From contig QCED01000001.1 in NCBI GenBank assembly GCA_003280725.1, forward strand, positions 1 to 64,000: DNA of 64,000 bases, read 5' to 3'. Shown piece by piece: positions 1 to 9,953 of this stretch. How positions within the stretch are numbered: the stretch's first letter is position 1; each line of letters starts with the position of its first letter. Made by a program: the position numbers and the translations under genes. This DNA is from Prochlorococcus sp. AG-355-M18 (GTDB taxonomy: Bacteria; Cyanobacteriota; Cyanobacteriia; PCC-6307; Cyanobiaceae). Under the pieces are notes generated by a model that worked only from the letters and a program-made list of their open reading frames with translations, ran no database searches and had not been told where the DNA came from.

Positions 1-174
1 TATCCACTTGAAATTGCAGAAATTGAACTTTCCAGTGAAGAGGAAGATTTAACACTACCATCTTTTATAGCAAAAGAAATTACTGGGATAAGACAATACT
101 CAAATTTAAGTCTCGCTAGCAAACCTTTTTCAAAATGGAAGAAGGACTATTTGACAACTCTCAAAAAAAACTAG
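1..174 (+). CDS. CYTH domain protein, C-terminal end (partial)
   Basis: The first 57 codons read in frame 1 and end at a TAG at 172-174, so this is the 3' end of a gene that begins before the window. The tail has the acidic strand ELSSEEEDLTLP followed by EITG and a final KPFSKWKKD, which resembles the end of bacterial CYTH (adenylate cyclase/thiamine triphosphatase fold) proteins. Cyanobacterial single-domain CYTH proteins hydrolyse tripolyphosphate-type substrates, but the catalytic N-terminal EXEXK motif lies outside the window, so the activity cannot be checked here. The family is inferred from the tail only. Confidence 0.7.
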   Translation, partial: YPLEIAEIELSSEEEDLTLPSFIAKEITGIRQYSNLSLASKPFSKWKKDYLTTLKKN

Positions 175-236
175 TCAAAGGAACATCCTTTCCTTTATAT
201 TTTCTTTATAATTAATAAATATTTTATCTTCTTCAA

Positions 237-422
237 ATGTATGGCCTATATGACAAAGAAGGAATATTAAGATTTGTTGACTCAGACAAAGATGCTTGTA
301 TAGCGTATGCTGAACTTTTCGAATTAAGCTCTACAAATTATTGTTTAATGGACTTAGCTGAAGATTCGAAAAAAGTAAGGAGAACTATTCTTGATCAGAA
401 TCTGGAAGGGAACAACAGTTAA
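237..422 (+). CDS. Small conserved-looking protein of unknown function
   Basis: A 61-codon ORF with an ATG start. The N-terminus reads MYGLYDKEGILRFVDSDKDA and is followed by CIAYAELFEL, a globular-looking amphipathic pattern with no signal peptide or membrane segment. I recognise this type of short protein from marine picocyanobacteria but know of no function for it. Its last 38 bases overlap the 3' end of the convergent LuxR-type gene. The coding-like composition and the clean gap after the CYTH gene support it being real. The C-terminal tail beyond about residue 45 could be a strain-specific read-through extension. Confidence 0.65.
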   Translation: MYGLYDKEGILRFVDSDKDACIAYAELFELSSTNYCLMDLAEDSKKVRRTILDQNLEGNNS

Positions 423-663
423 ATCCATCCCTACAAATCTTTCCATTATCCATTGCCCAATTCAAAAGGGCTACCCTATTTTTAGAACCTGTTTTGGTAA
501 ACATATTACTCACATGATTATCAACAGTTCTTTTACTAATAGTGAGTTTTACAGCAATTTCTTGATTTGTAAGTCCATCAGCTACTAGATCAATGATTTC
601 CATCTCTCTTGTTGAGAGACCCATCATATCAATGTTGTTTACTTCTTCTTCAACCATTTGCAT
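385..663 (-). CDS. LuxR/GerE-type HTH regulator, single domain (PedR-like)
   Basis: A 92-residue protein that is almost entirely a LuxR-type helix-turn-helix. GLSTREMEIIDLVADGLTNQ starts near residue 15, followed by EIAVKLTISKRTVDNHVSN and an ending helix NRVALLNWA. There is no receiver or ligand-binding domain. Small stand-alone LuxR regulators of about this size are known in cyanobacteria; the best studied is PedR, a redox-sensitive regulator tied to photosynthetic electron transport. Two cysteines near the C-terminus (NCC) could be of interest in that light. PedR orthology is inferred. It is divergent from metF. Confidence 0.8.
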   Translation of the reverse strand: MQMVEEEVNNIDMMGLSTREMEIIDLVADGLTNQEIAVKLTISKRTVDNHVSNMFTKTGSKNRVALLNWAMDNGKICRDGFNCCSLPDSDQE

Positions 664-721
664 TTAAACAGTTCCTTTTTTATATTATTTAAGTTTAGCA
701 ATCTAACTGCACATGTTAACC

Positions 722-728
722 AAGGAGG
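722..728 (+). promoter_or_regulatory. Ribosome binding site of metF
   Basis: AAGGAGG lies 12 bases before the TTG at 741. A full Shine-Dalgarno like this is uncommon in the window and supports TTG as the metF start. Confidence 0.6.
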
Positions 729-740
729 AAACAAAAGCAA

Positions 741-1631
741 TTGAAATCAAAACTTCAGCATACTTTAGAAAAAAATTCCAAGGTAATAACAGCAGAGTTA
801 ATGCCGCCTAGAGGTGGAAACCCCGTAAGATCTCTTAAGATAGCACAACTTTTGAAAGATAAGGTACATGCTGTTAACATTACTGATGGAAGCAGGGCTG
901 TAATGAGAATGTGTAGCTTGGCAATGTCCAAACTATTACTGGAAAATGGGATAGAACCAATAATGCAAATATCTTGCAGAGATCGTAATAAAATTGCTTT
1001 ACAATCAGATATTCTTGGAGCAAATGCTTTAGGAATCAAAAACATCTTATGCATCACAGGTGATTCGGTAAAAGCTGGGGATCAACATAATGCTAAACCA
1101 GTGCATGAATTTGAGTCAGTAAGATTGCTTCAACAAATTCAGGCATTCAATAAAGGTATTGATCCTACTTTTGAAGAACTTCCCGATAAAAAGACAGTTA
1201 TATTTGCTGGAGCTGCAGCAGATCCAAGTTGCAAAAATCAAAGAAGTTTACAAAATAGAATTAAAAGAAAAAAAGAAGCCGGAGCTCGATTTATACAAAC
1301 TCAAATGGTTATGGAAAAGAAAAACTTGATCGAGTTTTGTGAGAAAATTAGCAATCCGCTCGAAATTCCTGTAATTGCTGGTGTATTCCTATTAAAATCT
1401 TATAAAAATGCGCTATTTATAAACAAATATGTTCCTGGGGCATACATCCCTGAAAATATTCTCAATCGTCTTAAAGATGCTAAAGACCCTTTAGAAGAAG
1501 GAATAAGAATCGCAGCTGAACAAGCACACGAATTTATTGACATCGCAAATGGTATTCATCTAATGGCTGTTAAAGCAGAATATTTAATCCCTGAGATTCT
1601 TGAAAAAGCCGACCTTAATCTGGAATATTAA
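741..1631 (+). CDS. metF: 5,10-methylenetetrahydrofolate reductase
   Basis: MetF reduces 5,10-methylene-THF to 5-methyl-THF with FAD and supplies the methyl group for methionine synthesis in the cytosol. The 296-residue length fits the bacterial family. The N-terminal strand reads ITAELMPPRGGN (near residue 17), a variant of the usual EFFPP motif, followed by a TIM-barrel pattern with ISCRDRNK and CITGD (about residue 104) and RFIQTQMV near residue 190. The start is TTG, preceded by a strong AAGGAGG. The 3' end overlaps the convergent nucleotidyltransferase gene by 17 bases. Confidence 0.93.
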   Translation: MKSKLQHTLEKNSKVITAELMPPRGGNPVRSLKIAQLLKDKVHAVNITDGSRAVMRMCSLAMSKLLLENGIEPIMQISCRDRNKIALQSDILGANALGIKNILCITGDSVKAGDQHNAKPVHEFESVRLLQQIQAFNKGIDPTFEELPDKKTVIFAGAAADPSCKNQRSLQNRIKRKKEAGARFIQTQMVMEKKNLIEFCEKISNPLEIPVIAGVFLLKSYKNALFINKYVPGAYIPENILNRLKDAKDPLEEGIRIAAEQAHEFIDIANGIHLMAVKAEYLIPEILEKADLNLEY

Positions 1632-2793
1632 TTAAATCAGTACCTAGCAATTCTGCCATTGCCTTCTGCTGTGGAGATGGCTCAGTCATATCAGATCTTC
1701 TAGAATCTGTTATCAACCAATCTAAAGATGCATCTTGTAAATCAAAGTGATCTCCATTTTTGCCCACACAGTAACGACCAAAAACTAATTTATCTACTAG
1801 TCGAACACCTTTACCAATTTTAGAATAATCAAAAATAATTGAATTATCAATTGTTGCGCCTTCACAAATACAACAACTTGGGCCAATCATTGCAGGTCCA
1901 ATAATTGTTGCACCATCCTCTATTCTTGTCATACCGCCTATGTATACTGGACCAGTAATATTCACTGTGTCCCAATTAGCAGCAACATTTAATCCAGTGA
2001 AAACTCCAGGTTTAATTTCTTTGCCTGGTATTTCTACTTGTCTAACCTTGCCTTGTAATACATTACGAATGGCACTCCAATAATCAGGAACTTTTCCTAT
2101 GTCTACCCATTCAAAATCCATTGGTAAAGCAAAAAATGGTAAATCCATTTCAACAAGTTTTGGGAAAAGATCAGCACCAATATCAAATTTCTCGCCAGAT
2201 GGGATATGATTAAATATCTCAGGTTCAAAAAGATATATCCCAGTATTAATTGAGTCACCTAAAGCTTTATCTACAGATGGCTTTTCTTGAAAAGCCTTTA
2301 TCCGACCATTATCATCTGAGACTACTACGCCATAACTTGATACCTGATCTCTAGTTACTTTTTTAGTTATTAAACTTGCAATTGCTCCCTTTTCCTTATG
2401 TTTTTTAACTGCCTCAGTCAAATCCAAATCAACTAAAGCATCGCCACAAAGGACAACAAATGTTTCATCAAAGAATTTTTGAAAATCTTGTATTTTTTTT
2501 AGTCCCCCTGCTGAACCCAATGCATCGCCTATTAGTTCTCCATCTTCAATTCTACCCTCAAAACTATATGCTATTTCTACGCCAAATCTTTGACCATCCC
2601 TAAAATAATTTTCAATTTCTTCAGCAAGGTGAGAAACATTAACCATTATCTCTTTAAAGCCATGCTCTTTTAACAGTTCCAAAAGAAACTCCATTACAGG
2701 TTTTTGTAAAATCGGTATCATTGGTTTTGGAATTATATGAGTAATAGGTTGAACTCTTGTACCTTTTCCTGCCGCAAGTATCATTGCCTTCAT
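1615..2793 (-). CDS. Sugar-phosphate nucleotidyltransferase with left-handed beta-helix tail
   Basis: The N-terminus MKAMILAAGKGTRVQPIT followed by PKPMIPI is the nucleotide-binding signature of sugar-1-phosphate nucleotidyltransferases. FVVLCGDALVDLDL near residue 110 supplies the metal-binding Asp region. From about residue 255 the sequence shows hexapeptide-type repeats (IGGMTRIEDGATIIGPAMIG), a left-handed beta-helix. The 392-residue architecture matches mannose-1-phosphate guanylyl- or glucose-1-phosphate-type enzymes that make NDP-sugars for the cell surface. The sequence does not fix the sugar or base specificity. It is convergent with metF and follows scpA on the same strand. Confidence 0.85.
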   Translation of the reverse strand: MKAMILAAGKGTRVQPITHIIPKPMIPILQKPVMEFLLELLKEHGFKEIMVNVSHLAEEIENYFRDGQRFGVEIAYSFEGRIEDGELIGDALGSAGGLKKIQDFQKFFDETFVVLCGDALVDLDLTEAVKKHKEKGAIASLITKKVTRDQVSSYGVVVSDDNGRIKAFQEKPSVDKALGDSINTGIYLFEPEIFNHIPSGEKFDIGADLFPKLVEMDLPFFALPMDFEWVDIGKVPDYWSAIRNVLQGKVRQVEIPGKEIKPGVFTGLNVAANWDTVNITGPVYIGGMTRIEDGATIIGPAMIGPSCCICEGATIDNSIIFDYSKIGKGVRLVDKLVFGRYCVGKNGDHFDLQDASLDWLITDSRRSDMTEPSPQQKAMAELLGTDLINIPD

Positions 2794-2840
2794 GAATTCA
2801 AAACCTTTTTTTAAGATTATACGTTATTACTATTAAGCTG

Positions 2841-3662
2841 CTAAACAGCAGTGGAAGAGATATTTGTAACCTCAAGATTTTCTATAGGCAATTGAGCTAA
2901 ACCTCCTTCAGGGATTATTCTTTTGATCTGAATTGGACCATATAAAGAATTAATTTGTTTAATTTCAATTTTGTTTTCGGATGATAAAAATAATAATGCC
3001 CAGAAAACCCCAAGACGATCTTTATCTAAATCATTTTTGACAACTTTTTGCCATTTATTGACTAAGTATTCAAAATCAATCCACTGTAATGCTTTTTCCC
3101 ATCCATCAATAAATTTCCCTAATTCTTTTGTAGTTTCCGGTAGTTTCTCACGATGTGCTAGAGATTTTACTTGAGAAATCAAAGCTTTATCGGAATATTT
3201 TTTATTTCTTTTTCTCTTCATTAGGAGCAGATCTTGTGTTTCTATAACTTCAGCAATAGACTCTAATTGACTTACAAGTTCTCCCAATGTTGTTGTACGT
3301 TTGAGAATTGGTTGTGCTATTGATCTTCTCCTTAGATATTTTTCAGGATATTTTGGAATATCAAAATCTTGATCAATCCAATCTTGGTCATCCACGTCAA
3401 AATCATTTTCAAAATCTGAAGAATTGTCTTTAAAAAGATCAGCTTCCAAAACTTGAGCCTTTAAATTAACTAATACAGAAGCCGCAAAAAAAGCCTCGCT
3501 CGTCTCAGATAAATCCTTATTATATGAGCTTTGTCTATTCGAGGTTTTTACTAAAGTATGCGAGTATTGCTCTAAAAAACTATCAATTACACTTATTACA
3601 TCAATATCCCATGGATCAAGATCACCCTTGCCAGCGGCATCTTGAAGAAACTTAATCAACAA
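2841..3662 (-). CDS. scpA: Segregation and condensation protein A
   Basis: ScpA is the kleisin that bridges SMC heads with ScpB in chromosome condensation and segregation. The N-terminal motif LLIKFLQDAAGKGDLDPWDI and the later AAFFAASVLVNLKAQ-type helix are characteristic. The C-terminal winged-helix end contains FWALLFLSSENKIEIKQ. The called start is a TTG at 3662, but homology appears to begin upstream: the in-frame codons before it read IDRQQLGPR, and GPR directly before LLIKFLQDAA is family-like. No ATG, GTG or TTG lies between the upstream stop and 3662, so an ATT at 3687-3689 may be the true start. Confidence 0.88.
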   Translation of the reverse strand: MLIKFLQDAAGKGDLDPWDIDVISVIDSFLEQYSHTLVKTSNRQSSYNKDLSETSEAFFAASVLVNLKAQVLEADLFKDNSSDFENDFDVDDQDWIDQDFDIPKYPEKYLRRRSIAQPILKRTTTLGELVSQLESIAEVIETQDLLLMKRKRNKKYSDKALISQVKSLAHREKLPETTKELGKFIDGWEKALQWIDFEYLVNKWQKVVKNDLDKDRLGVFWALLFLSSENKIEIKQINSLYGPIQIKRIIPEGGLAQLPIENLEVTNISSTAV

Positions 3663-3784
3663 TCTAGGACCTAATTGTTGTCTATCAATAGAATTAGAGT
3701 TAGATACTTGTAATAGGTTATATCTAAATATAAGATATCTACTTTTTTATTTAATGTAAAATAATATTGTATTAACTTAAGAAA

Positions 3785-5425
3785 TTAAATTTTAGGAGCT
3801 TTTAAAATTTGATTATTTTTATTGCCTGCGAAAATATTTGTTTTCACAACATTTTTTACAGCAGTTAAATCTCTATCTACTAAATTATTAATAGATGCAA
3901 GATAACTTTCAGTTACTAATCTTGGGTATAAACCTATTCCAATTATCGGTAGAAGTAGACAAGCAACAATGTAAACTTCCCTAGGCTCAGCATCTATAAG
4001 CTTTCGTTCTTCGGTTAATTTAGGATTTTCTTTACCAAAGAAAATTTCTCTTAACATTGAGAGTAAATAAATAGGAGTGAGTATTACACCAATAGCAGCT
4101 AAAGAGGCCATGACCACCCTAAAAGGAAGTGTATAAACTTCATCAGTAACAAATCCTGTGAATACCATCAATTCAGACACAAATCCGCTCATTCCAGGCA
4201 AAGCTAGGGAGGCTAGACAGCAAGCAGTCCATAGGGCGAACATTATTCTCATTTTTTGTCCTACACCACTCATTTCATCTAGTTTAAGAGTCTTTGTTCT
4301 GTCATAGGTAGCTCCAACAAGAAAAAATAAACTAGCACCAATTAATCCATGACTAACCATTTGCAGCATTGCTCCGCTTGTTCCGAGGCTACTGAAACTT
4401 CCTATTCCAATAAGAACGAAACCCATATGACTTATAGAGCTATATGCAATTTTTCTTTTGAGATTTCTTTGAGCAAAAGAAGTTAATGCAGCATAAATTA
4501 TATTTACTACTCCAAGAACTATTAATAATGGGGCAAATTGAGCATGTGCAACAGGTAATAGTTGAGCGTTAAATCTTAATAGGGCATATCCACCCATCTT
4601 CAATAAAATTCCAGCTAGAAGCATATGAACAGGGGCTGTAGCCTCTCCATGAGCGTCTGGAAGCCAAGTATGAAGAGGTACTATTGGTAGTTTCACTCCA
4701 AATGCAATTAGTAGCCCAACATAACAGAGTATTTGGAATTTTTGACTAAAATCTTGAGCTGCCAAGTGAGAAAACTCAAAGTTAGGAATTTCTGTGCCAT
4801 AGAAACCCATTGCCAATGCTGCTAAGAGTATAAATATAGAACTACCAGCTGTATAAATAATAAATTTTGTTGCTGCATATTGTCTATTTTTGCCACCCCA
4901 AATAGCCAATAATAAATATACAGGAATTAACTCAAGTTCCCAAGTCAAAAAGAATAAAAGCATATCTTGCACAGCAAATACAGCAATTTGCCCACCATCC
5001 ATCACCAATATCAAAAAGAAGAATAACTTTGGTTTAAACTTGACTGGCCATGCAGCTAAAACTGCTAAAGCTGTTATAAAACTAGTTAATAATATTAGCG
5101 GCATTGAAATACCGTCAGCTCCAACAGACCAAGTGAGGCCTATATCAGGCAGCCAACTAACATTTTCTTTGAGTTGAACATTTTCATTACTAATATCAAA
5201 ACCATTTATGTATGAACCTACCGTTATTAAAAAAGTTATTAATGCAATAGACAACGCAAACCATCTAACCTCTTTGCCATCTCCTTTATCTGGGAAAAAA
5301 GGTATCACAAAAGCACTACCAATTGGGAACAAAATTGAAGCAGACAGCCAAGGTAAAGTTGATAATCCAGCTCCCAAAGTTCCTAACATTTGTATCTCAA
5401 AATGTGTAAAAAAATAAGTACTCAA
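3785..5425 (-). CDS. ndhD: NDH-1 membrane subunit NdhD (chain 4)
   Basis: NdhD is one of the antiporter-like proton-pumping subunits of the cyanobacterial NDH-1 complex in the thylakoid membrane, which serves respiration and cyclic electron flow. The 546 residues are almost all hydrophobic helices. The conserved core reads [20 protein letters not shown] with the key Glu, then a lysine-bearing [19 protein letters not shown] and [18 protein letters not shown]. It follows ndhF with an 85-base gap, and the ndhF-ndhD order is typical. A second possible start is M13 ([10 protein letters not shown]) at 5389. The pairing with ndhF suggests the D1/F1 type. Confidence 0.96.
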   Translation of the reverse strand: MSTYFFTHFEIQMLGTLGAGLSTLPWLSASILFPIGSAFVIPFFPDKGDGKEVRWFALSIALITFLITVGSYINGFDISNENVQLKENVSWLPDIGLTWSVGADGISMPLILLTSFITALAVLAAWPVKFKPKLFFFLILVMDGGQIAVFAVQDMLLFFLTWELELIPVYLLLAIWGGKNRQYAATKFIIYTAGSSIFILLAALAMGFYGTEIPNFEFSHLAAQDFSQKFQILCYVGLLIAFGVKLPIVPLHTWLPDAHGEATAPVHMLLAGILLKMGGYALLRFNAQLLPVAHAQFAPLLIVLGVVNIIYAALTSFAQRNLKRKIAYSSISHMGFVLIGIGSFSSLGTSGAMLQMVSHGLIGASLFFLVGATYDRTKTLKLDEMSGVGQKMRIMFALWTACCLASLALPGMSGFVSELMVFTGFVTDEVYTLPFRVVMASLAAIGVILTPIYLLSMLREIFFGKENPKLTEERKLIDAEPREVYIVACLLLPIIGIGLYPRLVTESYLASINNLVDRDLTAVKNVVKTNIFAGNKNNQILKAPKI

Positions 5426-5510
5426 TTTAATAGGAAATTAATCTTAAATTAAGTCTAGAAATTATCTGCATTTTTTCACCCCAATGGACAGTGAAGACAC
5501 ACAATTGTAA

Positions 5511-7532
5511 TTAAGCTACTGGAGTGGATTGCAAACCAAAGATAGCAACTAATAGAATTACTCCTCCAAAAACAATAAGAGCGTAAAATTGTGCTCTACC
5601 GGTCTCAAAATATTTCAATCCTTCTCCACTACCTAAAGTTACAAGTCCAGTGAGATTGACCACTCCATCAACAACCTTAGAATCAACTTCCAATACTTCT
5701 TTAGCTAGTTTTCTACTGCCATTAACAAAAAGTTTTTCATTGATATCATCTAGATACCATTTATTTGACAAAAAGTTATCAACACTAGGAAACTTTTCTG
5801 CAAATAGAATTGACAAATTAATTTTTTTCGCAAAATATGCTTGATAAGCAATAATGATTCCTGTTGAAGCAATAATTACTGAAGCTATCGCTAAAGGCAA
5901 AAATTCTTTAATTTCAAAAGCTTGTGAAGCAATCTCTGCTTCTTCAGGGTCTAGTAAATTTGCAAATTTACTATCCCATGGGAGTCCCATAAAGCCTATT
6001 ATTATGGAGGGAACAGCTAGAAATACTAAGGGGAATGTCATAGACCAAGGAGACTCATGAATGTAACCATGTTCTTCATGATCTTCTTCATTTTCTTCAT
6101 CTTGATTTAATTTGGAAGCTTTTAAAAGCTCTTTTTGTAATTTTTTATTCTCCCCTCTAAAATCACCTTCAAATGTCAAAAAATAAAGCCTGAACATATA
6201 AAAAGCAGTCATACCAGCTGTTAAAAGTCCTACAAACCAAAACGCTGGGAATGACATAAATGCATTTCCAAGAATCTCATCTTTACTCCAAAAACCTGCC
6301 AATGGAGGTATACCACTAATTGCAACACAACCTATTAAAAATGTTGCAGATGTATATGGCATTTTTTTTCTTAAACCGCCCATTAATCTCATATCTTGGG
6401 CTAATACAGGCTGGTGACCTACCACTTCCTCCATAGCATGTATTACAGAACCAGATCCTAAAAATAACATTGCCTTGAAACAAGCATGAGTAACCAAGTG
6501 GAAGATTCCTGCTATAGGCGCTCCACAACCCATTGCAAGCATCATATAGCCAAGCTGAGAAACAGTGCTATATGCTAAACCCTTTTTTAAATCCATTTGA
6601 GTCAAAGCTATAGAAGCGCCTAAAAAACAAGTAATAGTACCCACCAAAGCAATAATGAACTGAATTGAAGGGAATATTGAATACAGAGGTTGAAGCCTAG
6701 CCACTAAAAATATTCCTGCAGCAACCATAGTAGCCGCATGGATAAGTGCAGAAATCGGAGTCGGACCCTCCATTGCATCAGGTAACCAAACATGAAGAGG
6801 AAACTGCGCAGATTTTGCCATTGGCCCTAAAAAAACCAAAAAACAAAGGAGTAAAGCAGCCCAAATAGGTATTGAATTGTCAGAAACAGATTGAGAAATT
6901 CCAGTAGCTATTTCGTTAAAATCAAAACTGTTAGTTGCCCAAAAAAGACCAAGAATCCCAAGTAATAATCCAAAATCTCCAACTCTATTAACAACAAATG
7001 CTTTTTGTGCTGCATGTGCTGCTCCATCTCTGTCATACCAAAAACCAACCAATAAATAAGAACACATTCCAACTAATTCCCAAAAAACGTAAATTTCTAA
7101 CAAATTTGGGCTAATTATTAATCCCATCATTGAACTACTAAATAATGCTAAATAAGTAAAAAATCTTACATAACCTTTGTCATGGGCCATGTAGCCATGA
7201 GAGTAAATCATCACTAGCAAAGTAATAGTAGTAACTAAAGCAAGCATTACACTACCCAAAGGATCGAGAACAAAGCCCATTGGGATTGTGAAATCCCCTG
7301 CACTAGCCCATACAAATAATTTTTCTACGGACTGATGACCATTAATTTGTTCAATCAAAGCTTTATAACTAATTACTGCGGAAATTCCCACAAAAGAAAT
7401 TAGGCCTGTAGAAACTATTTCTCTAGAATTATTGATTTTCTTATTAACACTTATTAATCCTAAACCAGAGAGAACTGCCCCTATAAGTGGGAAAACAGGA
7501 ATTAACCAGGCAATTTCTGAGGCTTGAGGCAT
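5511..7532 (-). CDS. ndhF: NDH-1 membrane subunit NdhF (chain 5)
   Basis: NdhF is the distal proton-pumping subunit of NDH-1. The 673-residue length and the start MPQASEIAWLIPVFPL fit the family. Conserved regions include YVFWELVGMCSYLLVGFWYD (about residue 150), the lysine-bearing KSAQFPLHVWLPDAMEGPTP near residue 240, and HLVTHACFKAMLFLGSGSVI near residue 345. A hydrophilic, acidic loop NQDEENEEDHEEHG lies near residue 475 between membrane helices. It is upstream of ndhD on the same strand, and the two are probably cotranscribed. Confidence 0.96.
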   Translation of the reverse strand: MPQASEIAWLIPVFPLIGAVLSGLGLISVNKKINNSREIVSTGLISFVGISAVISYKALIEQINGHQSVEKLFVWASAGDFTIPMGFVLDPLGSVMLALVTTITLLVMIYSHGYMAHDKGYVRFFTYLALFSSSMMGLIISPNLLEIYVFWELVGMCSYLLVGFWYDRDGAAHAAQKAFVVNRVGDFGLLLGILGLFWATNSFDFNEIATGISQSVSDNSIPIWAALLLCFLVFLGPMAKSAQFPLHVWLPDAMEGPTPISALIHAATMVAAGIFLVARLQPLYSIFPSIQFIIALVGTITCFLGASIALTQMDLKKGLAYSTVSQLGYMMLAMGCGAPIAGIFHLVTHACFKAMLFLGSGSVIHAMEEVVGHQPVLAQDMRLMGGLRKKMPYTSATFLIGCVAISGIPPLAGFWSKDEILGNAFMSFPAFWFVGLLTAGMTAFYMFRLYFLTFEGDFRGENKKLQKELLKASKLNQDEENEEDHEEHGYIHESPWSMTFPLVFLAVPSIIIGFMGLPWDSKFANLLDPEEAEIASQAFEIKEFLPLAIASVIIASTGIIIAYQAYFAKKINLSILFAEKFPSVDNFLSNKWYLDDINEKLFVNGSRKLAKEVLEVDSKVVDGVVNLTGLVTLGSGEGLKYFETGRAQFYALIVFGGVILLVAIFGLQSTPVA

Positions 7533-7567
7533 CTTTTAAAAAAACTTATATCTACGATTTTAAACTG

Positions 7568-8296
7568 TCAATTGAAAAATTCCGACAAAAATGATGAATT
7601 AAAGGTTTTAACAGCAATATTTATGAACTGGTGGGACCACCAAAGTACAAATATTGCAATCAATATACCAAGTTGAGATAACCTAAAAAATTCTTTAATT
7701 TTTAATTCTTGCCTTCCTTCAATAATTGCCATAAAGGGGATTATAGAAGTATTTTTTTTAAAACTTTCAAATTCTTCTCCAAATCTAATAGATAATCTCT
7801 TGTCCCCATGCCAGATAGCAAAAAGATGGTGCAAAATTAAACCAAAAGAAGTTATTAATGTGAATGATGTACCAATCCATAAAGTATGCGCAAAACACCA
7901 AATTATCTGACCAAATGCTTGCGGATGTCTTGTAATTCTCATTATCCCAGTACCGTAAATTCGCACTTTAGGTTTTAAAACTGAGGGAATTTCCAACAAA
8001 TTATAAGTAGCGGGATATAAAAATAAAAAACTTATTGCAGTTAAAATCCAAACCATTACAAACACAAAACTATTACCTTGTAAATTCCATAATCTTATTC
8101 CATCGTATCTATGCGCTAAAAAATAACTAATCAAAATAATTGCCGATGGCAAACTTAAAAACACAAAACATAAACGCCATAACCTTGGTCCCATAATAGA
8201 TTCTGCTTTAATTCTTAAAGCGGCTCCCCCGCTATGAATTACTGCAAAAATCAAAATCAGGATCAATATAATTAAAGAAGTTTTATGAGTCTCCAT
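7568..8296 (-). CDS. NnrU-family membrane protein, Z-ISO (15-cis-zeta-carotene isomerase) type
   Basis: A 242-residue polytopic membrane protein with about six helices. The N-terminus contains AVIHSGGAALR, and the middle carries YPATYNLLEIP, GIMRITRHPQAFGQIIWC and HTLWIGTS. A later stretch is HHLFAIWHGDKRLS, and near the end come IPFMAIIEGRQ and FFRLSQL. This pattern, with conserved His in the HSG, RHPQ and AHT motifs, is that of the plant Z-ISO subgroup of the NnrU family, a heme-b enzyme that isomerises 9,15,9'-tri-cis-zeta-carotene. The carotenoid genes crtP and crtB lie 2-4 kb away and crtQ is also in the window, which fits. Function is inferred from family resemblance. Confidence 0.75.
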   Translation of the reverse strand: METHKTSLIILILILIFAVIHSGGAALRIKAESIMGPRLWRLCFVFLSLPSAIILISYFLAHRYDGIRLWNLQGNSFVFVMVWILTAISFLFLYPATYNLLEIPSVLKPKVRIYGTGIMRITRHPQAFGQIIWCFAHTLWIGTSFTLITSFGLILHHLFAIWHGDKRLSIRFGEEFESFKKNTSIIPFMAIIEGRQELKIKEFFRLSQLGILIAIFVLWWSHQFINIAVKTFNSSFLSEFFN

Positions 8297-8378
8297 AAAA
8301 TTAAATTATTCAAAGAATTAAGTTCTTAACAAGAATACTTCTAAGCATTAGAATTATAAATAATTGTAGGCACAATAG

Positions 8379-9323
8379 ATGCCAGAATTACCATTTACTC
8401 TCGACCAATTAAGAATATTAAAAGCTATAGCAGCTCAAGGAAGTTTTAAAAAAGCGGCAGATCTGTTGTACGTAACACAGCCTGCTGTTAGTTTACAAAT
8501 ACAAAATCTAGAAAAACAACTTGAAATCACAATTTTCGACAGAGGTGGTAGAAAGGCTCTTTTGACTGAAGCAGGGAGACTATTGCTTGAATATTGCGAA
8601 CGAATTTTGAATCAATGCGACGAAGCTTGCAAAGCTATTGAAGATTTAAATAGCTTAAAAGGTGGAACTCTTGTTATTGGAGCCAGCCAAACAACTGGAA
8701 CCTATTTAATGCCAAGAATGATAGGACTATTTAGACAAAATTACCCTGATGTATCTGTTCAACTTCAAGTTCATAGTACTAGAAGAACTGGTTGGAGTGT
8801 TGCCAATGGACAAATTGACTTAGCCATTATAGGCGGACAATTGCCTGGAGATTTAGAAAATTTACTTCAAGTGATTCCATACGCTACAGATGAACTGGCA
8901 TTAGTTTTACCATCTAAACACCCACTCTCAAACAAAAAAGAGCTTTTAAAAGAAGACTTATACAAATTAAATTTTGTAACATTAGACTCTCAATCTACAA
9001 CAAGAAAAGTTGTAGATAAGCTTCTTCAAGATTCTGGCCTTGATATTCAAAGATTAAAAATAGAGATGGAACTTAACTCCCTTGAAGCTATCAAGAATGC
9101 AGTTCAATCAGGATTAGGGGCTTCCTTTTTGCCTGTTGTTTCTATAGAAAGAGAATTGTCTGCTGGAACAATCCACAAAGCTTTCGTTGCTGACTTAGAG
9201 GTTAAAAGAGAACTTAAATTAATTACTAATCCTTCAAGATATACATCAAGAGCTTCAGAAGTCTTTAAGAAAAATATTCTGCCACAATTTGCTAGTTTAG
9301 AAAGCCCTTTAAGGCATATATAA
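8379..9323 (+). CDS. rbcR: LysR-type regulator of Rubisco/carbon fixation
   Basis: The N-terminal LysR helix-turn-helix reads [20 protein letters not shown] followed by [20 protein letters not shown] (residues 6-46). A two-lobed effector-binding domain follows, with [19 protein letters not shown] near residue 95. The 314-residue length and the [11 protein letters not shown] and [19 protein letters not shown] motifs are those of RbcR (Ycf30), the cyanobacterial/plastid CbbR-type regulator that senses carbon metabolites and controls carbon fixation genes. It is divergent from the Z-ISO-like gene across 82 bases, a possible shared regulatory region. Confidence 0.92.
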   Translation: MPELPFTLDQLRILKAIAAQGSFKKAADLLYVTQPAVSLQIQNLEKQLEITIFDRGGRKALLTEAGRLLLEYCERILNQCDEACKAIEDLNSLKGGTLVIGASQTTGTYLMPRMIGLFRQNYPDVSVQLQVHSTRRTGWSVANGQIDLAIIGGQLPGDLENLLQVIPYATDELALVLPSKHPLSNKKELLKEDLYKLNFVTLDSQSTTRKVVDKLLQDSGLDIQRLKIEMELNSLEAIKNAVQSGLGASFLPVVSIERELSAGTIHKAFVADLEVKRELKLITNPSRYTSRASEVFKKNILPQFASLESPLRHI

Positions 9324-9329
9324 TTTCGA

Positions 9330-9953
9330 TCAAAACTGAATTGCTTCTTTGTTAATACCTACTCCGCCATCTTCGGCTTGTCCATCGCCTTTTATTATAA
9401 ATTTATTTTCATTTACATCAGTCTGATAAACGCACTTAACTATTGGCTTATCTCTTATAGATCCAATATAAGCAAAAGTATTCATCCTTTGCTTACATTC
9501 TCTTACATCTTCATTACTAATCGCTCCTTGTTTTTGTAAAACTGTCCAATTCTCTCTTCTAATTACACAACCAGGCTGAAGAGCTGGTTGTGTTACGAAA
9601 CTCGTGGATGGATTCAGTGTTGTATACATTTCAACATCAATTACAAAAGCGCTAGCTCCCCATTGTCTACAAAATTCAGGATCTGGAACAGCCATATCTA
9701 ATTGTTGTTGACTAGCTATGTTCCCCTGTCCACCGTCTGTTGTACTTGTAATAGCGCTTCCGATACCAACTCCTAAAATTAATACCCCCGCAAGTACAGC
9801 TATGGTTCCTGTACTAAAGTTGATCTTTTGTTCAGAAGAAGCGGGTAATCTAGTATTTCTTTGCGCATAAGAATCCATATCTCTTGGATTTGAAGAGTAA
9901 TAATTTCTACTTGTGCCTCTTCTCGGCCTTCTATTTGATGGTGGTCTGTTCAC
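9330..9953 (-). CDS. DUF3172-type membrane-anchored protein
   Basis: A 207-residue protein. The first 45 residues are polar and Arg/Ser-rich ([19 protein letters not shown]). One membrane helix follows ([21 protein letters not shown], about residues 48-69), then a lumenal- or periplasmic-type domain with ten-odd conserved positions including [31 protein letters not shown] and three more Cys. This matches the cyanobacterial DUF3172 family, which has no assigned function. The gene overlaps the end of ndhM by 4 bases (ATGA type), so it is translated with an NDH-1 subunit and might act with that complex; that link is inference. Confidence 0.8.
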   Translation of the reverse strand: MNRPPSNRRPRRGTSRNYYSSNPRDMDSYAQRNTRLPASSEQKINFSTGTIAVLAGVLILGVGIGSAITSTTDGGQGNIASQQQLDMAVPDPEFCRQWGASAFVIDVEMYTTLNPSTSFVTQPALQPGCVIRRENWTVLQKQGAISNEDVRECKQRMNTFAYIGSIRDKPIVKCVYQTDVNENKFIIKGDGQAEDGGVGINKEAIQF

